This document shows, one piece after another, positions 52,882-61,498 of a stretch of 64,000 nucleotides of DNA. The stretch's first letter is position 1. Each line of letters begins with the position of its first letter. The DNA comes from Leadbetterella sp. (lineage in GTDB: Bacteria > Bacteroidota > Bacteroidia > Cytophagales > Spirosomataceae), in the NCBI GenBank assembly GCA_019638185.1, contig JAHBUH010000009.1:1-64000 (forward strand), in the 5' to 3' direction. Both the position numbers and the translations under genes were made by a program. Under the pieces are notes generated by a model. The model searched no databases. It was not told the origin of the DNA and saw only the letters and a list, made by a program, of their open reading frames with translations.

Positions 52882-54381
52882 TTAGCCCAGCACCGCTTTG
52901 ATATACGGTGCCGTGTTAATCATTTCATCGGTGATCCGGTCTACTACTTCAATGATAAACTGGGCGTCCAGCCCGATCATCACACTGCAAAAGCACAGCA
53001 GCACCACCGGCAGCACCAGGAAGGTCTTTTTGTGGAGCCGCAGTGACGCAAACGTATCCTGGATGCGCTCATCGCCGGAGGGGTCCTTCCAGAACACCTC
53101 TGACCACATCCGGGCTATCACATACAGGGTCAGGAAGCTACCGGCCAGGATGGTAGCCACCAGTACGAATTTCTTCGCATCAAAACCCGCCTCAATCAGG
53201 TACAGTTTGGGCCAGAAACCCGATAACGGCGGGATTCCCACCAGTGAAAACAGCACCAGGGCTATCACCAGCGATATTTTGGGGTACTGCCCGTAAATTC
53301 CGCCCAGCAGCTTCATGTTCATGGAGCCCCGGAGCTGACGGATCAGCCCTGCTATCAGGAACATATTGGTCTTCACCAGGATATCGTGAAAAAGGTAAAA
53401 CACCGCCCCCATCATGGCCATCTTGGAATACAGGCCCAGCCCGCCTACCATAAAACCAATGTGACACACAATCAGCGAGGAGAACAGCCGCCGGATATTG
53501 TCTTTGATCAGCGCCCCGAGCATCCCCGTCACAATGGTGAAGATGGCAATCACCACCAGCAGGTTTTTCAGATTATCATCCGGGGTAAACAGCAGGGTAA
53601 ATACCCGGAAAAGGGCGTAAATCCCTACCTTGGTGAGCAGTCCGCCAAACGTGGCCGCCACCGCAGAAGGTGGCGTATGGTAGGAAGATGGCAACCAGAA
53701 ATAAAGCGGGAAAACGGCTGATTTTATCCCGAAACCCAATAAAAAGAATACCGAGGTCAGGTTAATAAGCGACTGGTTCTGTACCTTGGGGATTCGCAGG
53801 GCCAGGTCAGCCATATTCAGGGAACCCGTGATGCCATACAGCACACCTATGCCGGTCAGGAAGAACATAGACGCCAGGATATTCAGGGCCATGTACTTCA
53901 CCGCCCCTTCCAGCTGCGCCTTCCGCCCGCCCAGGGTCATCAGCACAAAAGAAGAGATGATGATCACCTCAAACCACACGTACAGGTTAAAAATATCGCC
54001 GGTGAGGAAGGCCCCGTTCAGTCCCATCACCAGGAAATGGAAGATGGGGAAATAGCCGTACAGCATACGGGCACGGTTAATGCCCGCCGCAGAAAACACC
54101 GATACCGCCAGGGAGGCAATGGCCGTGATCAGCACCAGCGAGCTACTGAACAGGTCAGCCACAAACACTATACCGAAAGGTGCGCGCCAGTTCGCCGCAT
54201 TCATGATCAGGATCCCACCGGAATACACCTTGTGAAACAGCACCCCGGCCGAAACCAGTCCCAGGAAAGCCGCCGTTACGCTGATATAGCGCTGCGTGAC
54301 CGTCTTCCGCCAGAAAGCCAGCTGCAGCAGGGCCGCCAGCAGGTGAATAATAAGGGGAGCTATGATACTGTTATCTGTCAT
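52882..54381 (-). CDS. mrpD: Mrp Na+/H+ antiporter subunit D
   Basis: 499 residues and about 14 membrane spans, homologous to NADH dehydrogenase subunit NuoN/ND2. Landmarks: GAFLTGDIFNLYVWFEVIIISSFVLMTLGG, FGIKSAVFPLYFWLPSSYHTPPSAVAATFGGLLTKVGIYALFRV (with the transmembrane Lys) and GIPPLSGFWPKLYLI. One of the proton-translocating subunits. The start overlaps the mrpC stop by 4 nt. Confidence 0.95.
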   Translation of the reverse strand: MTDNSIIAPLIIHLLAALLQLAFWRKTVTQRYISVTAAFLGLVSAGVLFHKVYSGGILIMNAANWRAPFGIVFVADLFSSSLVLITAIASLAVSVFSAAGINRARMLYGYFPIFHFLVMGLNGAFLTGDIFNLYVWFEVIIISSFVLMTLGGRKAQLEGAVKYMALNILASMFFLTGIGVLYGITGSLNMADLALRIPKVQNQSLINLTSVFFLLGFGIKSAVFPLYFWLPSSYHTPPSAVAATFGGLLTKVGIYALFRVFTLLFTPDDNLKNLLVVIAIFTIVTGMLGALIKDNIRRLFSSLIVCHIGFMVGGLGLYSKMAMMGAVFYLFHDILVKTNMFLIAGLIRQLRGSMNMKLLGGIYGQYPKISLVIALVLFSLVGIPPLSGFWPKLYLIEAGFDAKKFVLVATILAGSFLTLYVIARMWSEVFWKDPSGDERIQDTFASLRLHKKTFLVLPVVLLCFCSVMIGLDAQFIIEVVDRITDEMINTAPYIKAVLG

Positions 54382-54734
54382 ATATCTTCTTCTTCGGGCG
54401 TGTTCAGGTCATCCAGGTCATCGGAATCCACCAGCACATACACTCTTTTCAATAATACAATGGCAAAGGCCGTTAAGCCAAAGCTGATCACAATGGCCGT
54501 CAGGATCAGTGCCTGGGGGATGGGATCGGCGTAGATGTCGTTAAAAACCTTCAGATCAGGCGGGATCACCGGCGGCTTCCCGGCCGTCAGATTGCCCAAT
54601 AAAAAGATCAGGATATTCGTAGCATTGCCCAGCAGCAAAATCCCCAGCAGCAGCTTCACCATACTCCGCCGGAGTATCATGTACATGCCGCTGGCATACA
54701 AAATCCCGATAAGACACACTAATACCAGTTCCAT
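54378..54734 (-). CDS. mrpC: Mrp Na+/H+ antiporter subunit C
   Basis: 118 residues, NuoK-like: LYASGMYMILRRSMVKLLLGILLLGNATNILIFLLG, then IVISFGLTAFAIVLLKRVYV, and a short acidic tail (DSDDLDDLNTPEEEDI). Three spans. Three nt after mrpB. Confidence 0.94.
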   Translation of the reverse strand: MELVLVCLIGILYASGMYMILRRSMVKLLLGILLLGNATNILIFLLGNLTAGKPPVIPPDLKVFNDIYADPIPQALILTAIVISFGLTAFAIVLLKRVYVLVDSDDLDDLNTPEEEDI

Positions 54735-54737
54735 AAT

Positions 54738-55151
54738 TTATTCCGAAAACAGCGATATCGTAAAAAGAATGGTCAGCACCACTCCCACCACCAACAGGTA
54801 CACCCCCACATCAAAAAACAGGGTAGTACCCACACTTCCAAACACCGGAAGCTGCTCAGGCACCCACAGCGAGGTCATCACCGGTTTCCCGAAAAACAGC
54901 GGCAGCAGCATGCTGGCCGTAGACAGCCCCAGCCCGATGGGGATCAGTGACATGGGCTTATACCGGATGATCCGCATGGTGCTTTCCACACCATTCGCAA
55001 AACTGTGCAGCACAAAAGCAATAGACGCCACCAGCCCGCCCACAAAACCCCCGCCCGGCGAATAATGCCCCCGGATAAGCAGGAAAAACGAAAACAGCAG
55101 CAAAATAGGCAGCAGGTACTGCGAGGCCGTCTGTAAAATGGTGCTTCTCAT
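54738..55151 (-). CDS. mrpB: Mrp Na+/H+ antiporter subunit B
   Basis: 137 residues, four spans. The MnhB signature HYSPGGGFVGGLVASIAFVLHSFANG is intact. Four nt after mrpA. Confidence 0.94.
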   Translation of the reverse strand: MRSTILQTASQYLLPILLLFSFFLLIRGHYSPGGGFVGGLVASIAFVLHSFANGVESTMRIIRYKPMSLIPIGLGLSTASMLLPLFFGKPVMTSLWVPEQLPVFGSVGTTLFFDVGVYLLVVGVVLTILFTISLFSE

Positions 55152-55155
55152 GTTC

Positions 55156-57465
55156 TTACTCTTTTTCTGATGCTTTTAACCGTAACTTCAATAAACTGTA
55201 AACCCCGATGGCCGCCACACTTAGCACCACGATCTCAAACATGGTGTCAAAGCCCCGGAAATCCACCAGGATCACATTCACTACATTCCGCCCCTTGCCC
55301 AGCGTATAGGCATACTTGGCGTAAAAATCCGAAATATTATACCGGGTGGGCTCCAGCAATACCCGCAGGCAGATGACGGCCAGCAGCCCCCCGAAAAGAA
55401 TGGAGATGGCCGCATCGCGCACCATGATCTTCACATTCCTCACCTTCAGGAAAGGCGGCAGGCGGTACAGTACCAGCACAAAAAGCACCACCGTCAGCGT
55501 ATCAATGGTAAACTGGGTCATGGCCAGGTCAGGTGCGCTGTAGGTCACAAACAGCAGGCAGATGGCATAACCAATGATACTCATACACACCACGGCCGTC
55601 AGCCTGGACGACGTCTTCAGGGTCTTGTACAACGCACCCACCAGGATGAATACGATGCCCACATCGTAAAAACGCACCGGCGACAGCTTACTGAAATCCA
55701 CTGAAAACGGGCCTCCGCGGTAGAGCTCGTAGATCAGCAGGGCCTCCGCAAAAAGGATGATCTTGATGATATAAGACCGCAGGTAGCCGTCGTGGAAAAA
55801 ATTGGTATATGCGGCGGCAAACTGCTTGGTCCGGATAAACAGCCACCCGAAAACCACTCCGGGGCGGATGCGTTCCAGCACCGTGATAAACTCCGACTTC
55901 CGGAACCGCGGCGTATTGATCAGGTAAATGATAATTCCGGCGGTCAGGGTGGCCAGGCTCAGGATCAGCACCGTATTAAAGCCGTGCCAGATCTTCAGCT
56001 GCACAGGCACATACTGCTGGAAAATACTCTTCACAGCCGGTTCAGTCAGCCAGGCACCGGCCCAGCCCGGAAACAGCCCGAACACCACCCCCAGCAGCGC
56101 CAGCACCAGCGCCGGTACCCACAGGAGGGCCGGCGGTAAATGCAGGTGCCGGAACTCCTCCTGCACCTTTCCTGTAAACGGCTTGAAACCGGCCAGGAAA
56201 CCGGCCGCCACCAGGCCCACATTGGTTACTATAGCCAGAGCGGTCAGGTACCAGGCCCAGCCCGACTCGTAATGCAGCGTGGCCTCGTAGATCAGGTCTT
56301 TCCCGATAAAACCGAAGGTCAGCGGCATCCCTGCAGCGGAGAGCGCTGCCAGGCCGCCCGCCAGGGCAGCCGGCCACAGGGCTTTTCCCAGACCAGAAAG
56401 TCGCGTAAGGTCACGCGTGCCCGTCTCGTGGTCAATGATCCCCGTCACCAGGAACAGGGGCGCCTTGTACAGGGCGTGGGCCAGCAGGAAAACACAGGCG
56501 GCCACCACCGCGTAATCGGTGCCCAGGCCCAGCAGGAAGGTCAGTACCCCTAAGGCGGAAATAGTGGAATAGGCCAGCACCCCTTTTAGATCACGCTTAG
56601 CCAGCGAAAGCACCGAAGCGTACAGCATGGTAAAACCACCCACACCCATCAGCGCCCATTGCCACAGTGCCGTGCCACCCAGTACCGGCGTAAACCGGGC
56701 CAGGATAAAAATACCCGCCTTCACCATAGTGGCCGAATGCAGGTAAGCTGATACCGGCGTGGGGGCCTTCATGGCACCGGGGAGCCAGAAATGAAAAGGG
56801 AACTGGGCTGATTTGGTAAACGCCCCCGCCAGGAACAGGATCAGGATCACCGGGTAATACGCACTCTGGCGGATCACCTCCGCATGATTCAGCATGTCAC
56901 CTATGCTGTACGAACCCGCCAGGTTTCCCGCCCAGATCAGGCCGGCCAGCAGTAGCAAACCGCCCAACCCCGTAATAGACAGGGCCGTCAGCGCACTCCG
57001 GCGTGACTCCTCATCACGGTTATGAAAGCCGATCAGGAAATACGAGCTGATGCTGGTCAGCTCCCAGAAAATAAACAGGAGAATAACGTTATTAGACAGC
57101 ACCAGCCCCAGCATGGCCGACATAAACAGCAACAGGAACCCGAAAAAGCGATCCAGGTACCGGTCCCCCTTTAAATATGAAGAAGCATACACAAAAATCA
57201 GGACGCCTATCCCCGTGATCAGCAGGGCAAACAGCAGGGAGAGGCCATCAAGCCGGAATCCCAGGCTCACGCCTAAGGCAGGCACCCAGGGCGTGCTCTC
57301 AAACAGCACCCGCCCGGAACCGATCTCAGGAATCTTCTGAACAAAATAACTAAAGAGCACTCCCGGCACCAAAGCCAGCAAAACACTTTTATTATTTCTG
57401 AAAAATTTTCCAAAGGGAACCAGGAGGCATGCAATAACTAAACCTATGGCAACAGTAAACAGCAT
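55156..57465 (-). CDS. mrpA: Mrp Na+/H+ antiporter subunit A
   Basis: 769 residues, about 20 membrane spans, homologous to NuoL/ND5. Key segments: the MAMLGLVLSNNVILLFIFWELTSISSYFLIGFHN-like span with the conserved Glu, the ion path KSAQFPFHFWLPGAMKAPTPVSAYLHSATMVKAGIF (Lys and His), and the C-terminal MrpA-specific part (FTIDTLTVVLFVLVLYRLPPFL, and GFDTMFEIVVLSVAAIGVYSLLKL) that includes the DUF4040 and MBH-type regions. It is the largest subunit of the multi-subunit monovalent cation/proton antiporter, expelling Na+ for H+. First gene of mrpA-G, in the standard order with no insertions. Confidence 0.95.
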   Translation of the reverse strand: MLFTVAIGLVIACLLVPFGKFFRNNKSVLLALVPGVLFSYFVQKIPEIGSGRVLFESTPWVPALGVSLGFRLDGLSLLFALLITGIGVLIFVYASSYLKGDRYLDRFFGFLLLFMSAMLGLVLSNNVILLFIFWELTSISSYFLIGFHNRDEESRRSALTALSITGLGGLLLLAGLIWAGNLAGSYSIGDMLNHAEVIRQSAYYPVILILFLAGAFTKSAQFPFHFWLPGAMKAPTPVSAYLHSATMVKAGIFILARFTPVLGGTALWQWALMGVGGFTMLYASVLSLAKRDLKGVLAYSTISALGVLTFLLGLGTDYAVVAACVFLLAHALYKAPLFLVTGIIDHETGTRDLTRLSGLGKALWPAALAGGLAALSAAGMPLTFGFIGKDLIYEATLHYESGWAWYLTALAIVTNVGLVAAGFLAGFKPFTGKVQEEFRHLHLPPALLWVPALVLALLGVVFGLFPGWAGAWLTEPAVKSIFQQYVPVQLKIWHGFNTVLILSLATLTAGIIIYLINTPRFRKSEFITVLERIRPGVVFGWLFIRTKQFAAAYTNFFHDGYLRSYIIKIILFAEALLIYELYRGGPFSVDFSKLSPVRFYDVGIVFILVGALYKTLKTSSRLTAVVCMSIIGYAICLLFVTYSAPDLAMTQFTIDTLTVVLFVLVLYRLPPFLKVRNVKIMVRDAAISILFGGLLAVICLRVLLEPTRYNISDFYAKYAYTLGKGRNVVNVILVDFRGFDTMFEIVVLSVAAIGVYSLLKLRLKASEKE

Positions 57466-57482
57466 TCCGTATCGTCAAACCA

Positions 57483-57513
57483 CTAAAATACGAAATCTTT
57501 GTCTTTCATACAA
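57483..57513 (-). promoter_or_regulatory. Putative promoter of the mrp operon
   Basis: On the minus strand TTG (57511-57513), 20 nt, then TATTTTAG (57483-57490), seven of eight to TAnnTTTG, 17 nt before the mrpA start. Confidence 0.5.
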
Positions 57514-57613
57514 TAATAGTAAGGCCAGACGGCCAAAATTCTTCGAAAAATACAAAAAAGTGAAAGCAGCGTGATCCTGCAGGCGAGGTCAGTGATCCAG
57601 GAGCAGGCCCCGT

Positions 57614-58381
57614 TTAGCGGTTCTCCCACTCCGGTTTCCGCTTCTCAAAAAGCGCCCGTATCCCTTCCTGCGCATCCCGGGAGCCGCGCAGCTGATCCAA
57701 TACCGCCTTCAGGTAAGAAAAGCGCTCGGCCGGCTTCACTTCCCCCAGCGCTTTCAGGGCCTCAAAGCCCCGCGTAACCGCCAGCGGGGCATTTTCCGTC
57801 AGCCGGCGGATCAGGCGCTCAGCGGCCCCTTCTTCCAGCAGCCCATCCACCAGACCCCACTCCAATGCCTGAAGAGCAGAAAACGGCTCCCCGGAAATAC
57901 AAAGCTGCAGCGCCTTCTTTTCCGGCACGACCTTCAGCAGGGAAGCCAGCACCTGGAACGGAAAAATACCGATCTTCACCTCCGGAAGCGAAAACGCTAC
58001 CTCCGGCCGGGCCAGCACAAAAGTGCATTCCGCCACGATCAGGAAACCGCCGGCCACCACATTCCCCTCCACCAGCGCTACCGAAGGTTTATTCAGCTGT
58101 GCCATCACCTCTCCCAAAGAAAAATCCCGGTTCTCAATAGCCGGGTTAAGCCGGTCAGCCGCCGGATCCGTAAAAGCCTTCAGATCCATACCGGCACAAA
58201 ATACCGGCCCTTCCGCCTCTACCACCACCACCCGTACTTCTTTATCCTCATTGGCAGCCTTAAGGGCATGATCCATCTCGTTTACCATGGTAGGTGTAAA
58301 GGCATTCCGCTTTTCGGGGCGGGCCAGGGTGAGGGTAAAAACGTAGCCCTCTTTTCGGATTCGGATAAAATTATAGGTCAT
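57614..58381 (-). CDS. Enoyl-CoA hydratase/isomerase family protein
   Basis: ATG at 58379-58381; 255 residues. Crotonase fold with the oxyanion-hole motifs FCAGMDL and VEGNVVAGGFLIVAECTFVLA, then FSLPEVKIGIFPFQVLASL near the catalytic region. It hydrates or isomerises an enoyl-CoA in acyl-CoA breakdown. Given the HMG-CoA lyase and acyl-CoA dehydrogenase on the same strand beyond the island, a methylglutaconyl-CoA hydratase role in leucine breakdown is possible but not proven. A TAGTTTTG box stands 5 nt before the start, suggesting a very short or absent leader. Confidence 0.9.
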   Translation of the reverse strand: MTYNFIRIRKEGYVFTLTLARPEKRNAFTPTMVNEMDHALKAANEDKEVRVVVVEAEGPVFCAGMDLKAFTDPAADRLNPAIENRDFSLGEVMAQLNKPSVALVEGNVVAGGFLIVAECTFVLARPEVAFSLPEVKIGIFPFQVLASLLKVVPEKKALQLCISGEPFSALQALEWGLVDGLLEEGAAERLIRRLTENAPLAVTRGFEALKALGEVKPAERFSYLKAVLDQLRGSRDAQEGIRALFEKRKPEWENR

Positions 58382-58386
58382 CTTCA

Positions 58387-58394
58387 CAAAACTA
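58387..58394 (-). promoter_or_regulatory. -7 box next to the enoyl-CoA hydratase start
   Basis: On the minus strand TAGTTTTG, a perfect TAnnTTTG match, 5 nt before the ATG. The mRNA would be leaderless or nearly so. No -33 element at normal spacing. Confidence 0.35.
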
Positions 58395-58430
58395 CTTTTC
58401 AAAGCTATTCATTAATGGTTCATAAATCAA

Positions 58431-58628
58431 ATGCAAGGGGCGGTTTCTCTTCTTGCCGTTTATTTTGAACGAACCGCAGAACTTATTGCCCGTTTCAAAA
58501 AACTGAAAGGTGCTAAATGGAGTAACACTCTTAAAACCTGGCACCTGCCAGACTCAGCTGAATATCGTAAACGATTTGGCATTCAACCGGAAAGTCTTAA
58601 AAAAAAGCCCACATCAATAAAAATGTAG
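58431..58628 (+). pseudogene. Integrase (tyrosine recombinase) N-terminal fragment
   Basis: An open frame of 65 residues that reads VYFERTAELIARFKKLKG, then AKWSNTLKTWHLPDSAEYR, the arm-binding opening of Bacteroidota tyrosine recombinases. The SAM-like and catalytic domains are missing: the frame ends just before the inverted-repeat scar. It is therefore a remnant, cut at its 3' side. Confidence 0.65.
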
Positions 58629-58634
58629 GCATCC

Positions 58635-58727
58635 TAGATATTCCGGGTCAAAGTGGGCCACTGATTCCGGGTTAAACTGTGCCAGTAATTCCGGCTGAAA
58701 GTGGCCCACTTTGACCCGGAATATCTA
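58635..58727. mobile_element. Collapsed IS21-like element ends (perfect 28-bp inverted repeat)
   Basis: The outer 28 bp (58635-58662 and 58700-58727) are perfect inverted copies, starting TAGATATTCCGGGTCAAAG. Inside, a 24-bp motif beginning ATTCCGG repeats directly at 58640, 58664 and 58688, with variants GGGTCAAAGTGGGCC, GGGTTAAACTGTGCC and GGCTGAAAGTGGCCC; a fourth copy is inverted at the right end. Several repeats at both ends are typical of IS21-family elements, where they bind the transposase. No istA/istB genes remain, so this is an internally deleted remnant or MITE-like unit. No T-tract, so not a terminator. Confidence 0.6.
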
Positions 58728-58730
58728 ATA

Positions 58731-58874
58731 ATGGTTCAATTTGGAAAGTTTACCGAAGCAGAAATTATCTCACGAATTATTGCCGGAGAAAAGGCCCTCT
58801 ATGAAATGATCGTCACGCGGTTCAATCCTTACCTGACATTGCACAAAATCCAATTAATTTGCGAGACAGATTAG
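58731..58874 (+). pseudogene. ECF sigma factor N-terminal fragment
   Basis: ATG at 58731: MVQFGKFTEAEIISRIIAG, then EKALYEMIVTRFNPYL, the normal N-terminus of a Bacteroidota ECF sigma factor (region 2). After FNPYL the match stops and an unrelated tail runs to a TAG at 58872-58874, so sigma regions 2.2 to 4 are lost. A fusion point lies near 58834. Confidence 0.6.
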
Positions 58875-58927
58875 CAAAAGACGAGAATCTCCGGAGAGAA
58901 TATGAAAAAATAAATTATGACGATTAG
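58838..58927 (+). pseudogene. C-terminal gene remnant of unknown family
   Basis: A second frame through this stretch reads IAQNPINLRDRLAKDENL, then RREYEKINYDD and stop. It begins right at the break in the sigma factor match and looks like a C-terminal end of an enzyme (a GrpB-type nucleotidyltransferase tail is one possibility, by eye only). There is no start codon. Confidence 0.3.
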
Positions 58928-59066
58928 AGAAGCTAAAATTGACGACATAAAACAAATTCAAATAATAAGAAATTCTGTAACAGAAAACACCTTGTCAAAT
59001 CCTAACAAGGAAGTTAAATTTGAAATGGCATATAATGAATGGAAAGCCATTTTTCTAACTTTGTAA
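58917..59066 (+). pseudogene. GNAT acetyltransferase N-terminal fragment
   Basis: ATG at 58917 gives MTIREAKIDDIKQIQIIRNS, then VTENTLSNPN, the typical start of GNAT N-acetyltransferases. After that it reads into an unrelated tail ending TLFIAK-like residues and stops at 59064-59066, one base before the next gene. The acetyl-CoA-binding motif is missing. It is AT-rich. Confidence 0.6.
59056..59063 (+). promoter_or_regulatory. -7 box next to the first Crp/Fnr gene start
   Basis: TAACTTTG, a perfect TAnnTTTG match, 4 nt before the ATG at 59068, so the transcript may be leaderless. No TTG at normal spacing. It lies in the tail of the GNAT fragment. Confidence 0.35.
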
Positions 59067-59067
59067 A

Positions 59068-59643
59068 ATGCATAGACAACTATTACAACTCATATCGCAA
59101 AACGTAACGCTTACCGACAGCGACAAAGCGCTATGCGAAACGTTTTTTGAGCCGGTACTTTACCCGAAAAACCGGGTGATTGAAGAAGAAAATAAAATAC
59201 CGAAATACCTGTATTTTGTGGTATCCGGCTTTGTCCGTTTGTTTCATTATAACGACAAAGGCGATGAAGTTACGACACACATTAATTGTCCGCCCGGTTT
59301 TATCACTTCGTATTTCCACTTTGTCCATCAAACCCCATCAGGCGAAAACCTGGAATGCATTACCGAATGCGAATTACTTCGAATAACAAAATCCGGTTTG
59401 GATCTGCTTACACAAAAATGTCCGGCGCTAAAAGATTTCAACATTTTGGTGTTTCAGCAATCCCTGGCCTACAACGAAACACGCTCAAAAGAACTGGCAA
59501 CGCTTACCGCCGAACAACGTTACCAAAACCTCATTAAAAACTATCCCGAAATTTTACACAACGTCCCGTTGCAATACATCGCTTCGTTTTTGGGGATGAA
59601 TGCAAAAAGTTTAAGCCGGATACGCAGGGAAATCATTAAGTAA
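59068..59643 (+). CDS. Crp/Fnr family transcriptional regulator (first copy)
   Basis: 191 residues. A cyclic-nucleotide-binding beta-roll (FFEPVLYPKNRVIEEENKIPKYLYFVVSGFVRLFHYNDKGDEVTTHINCPPGFI, residues about 27-82), a dimer helix (LAYNETRSKELATLTAEQRY) and a C-terminal HTH (VPLQYIASFLGMNAKSLSRIRREI). No cysteine cluster for an Fe-S site, so not an Fnr oxygen sensor. The gene sits directly after the scar region and 58 nt before an SDR gene on the same strand, its likely target. Codon use looks more A/T-rich than in the core genes. Confidence 0.9.
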   Translation: MHRQLLQLISQNVTLTDSDKALCETFFEPVLYPKNRVIEEENKIPKYLYFVVSGFVRLFHYNDKGDEVTTHINCPPGFITSYFHFVHQTPSGENLECITECELLRITKSGLDLLTQKCPALKDFNILVFQQSLAYNETRSKELATLTAEQRYQNLIKNYPEILHNVPLQYIASFLGMNAKSLSRIRREIIK

Positions 59644-59701
59644 CATTTGCGAAGTGCTTTTGAAATCGTCCTGCTGAATTTTGTGTCAAAATATCAAAAA
59701 T

Positions 59702-60715
59702 ATGGCACAGAAAAATTTAGCATTTGTAACAGGGGCAAACGGGCATCTGGGTAACAATTTAGTACGTTTGCTCATCAGCAAAGGCATTCCGGTTCGGGCT
59801 TCCGTTCGCAACATCCGTAACAAAGAACCTTTTGCGGATCTGGACTGTGAAGTGGTACAGGCTGACATCACGAACAAACAATCTCTAATAAACGCTTTGC
59901 AAGGTGTGGAAACGTTTTACGCCGTTGGTGCAGCGTTCAAACTTTGGGCAAAAGACCCCCAAAAAGAGATTTATGACGTGAATTTAGACGGCACAAAAAA
60001 CACCATTGAAGCCGCAGCCGAAGCCGGCGTAAAGAGAATTGTTTATGTCAGTTCCATTGCTGCACTCAATTATTCGCAACTTCCCGCCCGGGAAAGCTAC
60101 GGCTACAATCCCGACCGCAGAGATATGTATTACAACTCAAAAAATGACGGGGAAAAACTGGCGTTTGAGCTGGCCAAAAAACACGGTATTGAATTGGTTG
60201 CCGTATTGCCTGCCGCAATGATCGGAAGCGAGGCATTTGCACCGCTAAACGTTTCTTACAACATCATTCGTGCCATTTTGAAAAAGGAAATTCCTGTTGA
60301 AACCAATATCACATTAAATTGGATTGACGTAAAAGACGTAGCGGAAGGCTGTTATTTGGCGGCCACAAAAGGCAGGAATGGCGAACGCTACATTCTGGCC
60401 AACGAAAAATGCACGTCTATCCAGGAAACGACCAAAATAGCACAGGAACTTTTCCCCGAACTTAAAATAAAACTACCGGTAGCCGTTCCGAAACCTATCT
60501 TGTTTGCCATTGCCGGGTGTATCGAAATCATCAGCCAGATAAGGGGCAAAGCACCTTTACTAACTACCAAAGATATTGCAATGTTTTCGGGGCTTCAGCA
60601 AGACTTTGACATTTCAAAAGCACGGGCAGAATTAGGGTTCAATCCCAAAAATTCAACACAAGCCGTGAAAGAAGCCATGCAGTATTTACGTAAAAACGAA
60701 AACCGGTTTAAGTAA
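59702..60715 (+). CDS. NAD-dependent epimerase/dehydratase (extended SDR)
   Basis: ATG at 59702 (an in-frame TTG 21 nt upstream is less likely), 337 residues. The cofactor motif VTGANGHLGNNLVRLL (N-terminus), the DxxN-like substrate region VYVSSIAALNYS, and the catalytic YxxxK (YYNSK in the RRDMYYNSKNDGEK stretch) mark the dihydroflavonol-4-reductase/cinnamoyl-CoA-reductase-like branch of extended SDRs. It should reduce a ketone or aldehyde or act on a sugar nucleotide; the substrate is unknown. Co-located with the first Crp/Fnr gene. Confidence 0.9.
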   Translation: MAQKNLAFVTGANGHLGNNLVRLLISKGIPVRASVRNIRNKEPFADLDCEVVQADITNKQSLINALQGVETFYAVGAAFKLWAKDPQKEIYDVNLDGTKNTIEAAAEAGVKRIVYVSSIAALNYSQLPARESYGYNPDRRDMYYNSKNDGEKLAFELAKKHGIELVAVLPAAMIGSEAFAPLNVSYNIIRAILKKEIPVETNITLNWIDVKDVAEGCYLAATKGRNGERYILANEKCTSIQETTKIAQELFPELKIKLPVAVPKPILFAIAGCIEIISQIRGKAPLLTTKDIAMFSGLQQDFDISKARAELGFNPKNSTQAVKEAMQYLRKNENRFK

Positions 60716-60751
60716 CGGCCGCCGGTACGGTGCATGATTTGAGTTTAGTGC

Positions 60752-60759
60752 TATATTTG
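60752..60759 (+). promoter_or_regulatory. -7 box upstream of the second Crp/Fnr gene
   Basis: TATATTTG, a perfect TAnnTTTG match, 90 nt before the ATG at 60850. No TTG at the expected spacing; the nearest is only 10 nt upstream. Confidence 0.3.
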
Positions 60760-60849
60760 AGCTGACGTTTTTCAGTCACCACAGATGCCGGACCCTGAAG
60801 CGTTACCAGTCGTATTACTCAAGTCAAAAATAACTAAGAGAAAAGCTAA

Positions 60850-61422
60850 ATGGGCAACCCGATAATTGATTACATATCGCAATTTATAGAACTGACTGAA
60901 GATGAGGCAGGCATTATAAATAAGCAGAACCTGTTCAGGCAATATCGGAAAAATGAGGTATTACTTGCAGAAGGTAGTTATGCCAAAGATTGCTATTTTA
61001 TAATTAAAGGTTGTGTAAGAGCCTATTATATAAAAGACGGAGAAGAACGGAACACCGACTTTTTCTTTGAAAATCAAACCATCAGGCCCGTTAGTTATCA
61101 AACCAAGCAGCCTTCAGAATACTATTTATCCTGCCTGGAAGAATGTGTAATAGCCATTGGCGACGAAGCAAGGAATCAGAAATTAGTGGAACAAATTCCA
61201 AAATTATCCGCCCTGATTTTAAAAATGAGTGAAGAATTGATTTTGCAGAAACAGCTTGAATTTGACCACTTTAAAAATAATAACCCGGAAGAACGATATA
61301 TCAATCTTTTAGAAACCAGGCCTGAATTATTAAATCGCATTCCCCTCTATCATCTGGCCAGTTACTTAGGCATTACACAAGTATCCCTAAGTAGAATCCG
61401 GGGCCGGATTTTAAATAGTTGA
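60850..61422 (+). CDS. Crp/Fnr family transcriptional regulator (second copy)
   Basis: 190 residues with the same layout as the first copy but low identity: beta-roll (KNEVLLAEGSYAKDCYFIIKGCVRAYYIKDGEERNTDFFFENQTI), dimer helix and HTH (IPLYHLASYLGITQVSLSRIRGRIL). It belongs to the 190-residue Bacteroidota Crp/Fnr type. It stands 76 nt before the DUF4386 gene. Confidence 0.9.
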   Translation: MGNPIIDYISQFIELTEDEAGIINKQNLFRQYRKNEVLLAEGSYAKDCYFIIKGCVRAYYIKDGEERNTDFFFENQTIRPVSYQTKQPSEYYLSCLEECVIAIGDEARNQKLVEQIPKLSALILKMSEELILQKQLEFDHFKNNNPEERYINLLETRPELLNRIPLYHLASYLGITQVSLSRIRGRILNS

Positions 61423-61469
61423 GTTTTGTTTATTAGCCTTTGTTAATATTTTCACGCCCCGGGGGAGGT

Positions 61470-61477
61470 TAATTTTG
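61470..61477 (+). promoter_or_regulatory. -7 box upstream of the DUF4386 gene
   Basis: TAATTTTG, a perfect TAnnTTTG match, 23 nt before the ATG. A G/C-rich 9-nt run (CCCCGGGGG) lies just upstream, possibly a binding site. No TTG at normal spacing. Confidence 0.35.
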
Positions 61478-61498
61478 TTCGTTAAACTATAAAGTAAA

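Noticed and set aside
58635-58727. The 28-bp inverted repeat as a transcription terminator
   Set aside because: No T-run on either side, and the internal 24-bp direct repeats point to transposase-binding sites instead.
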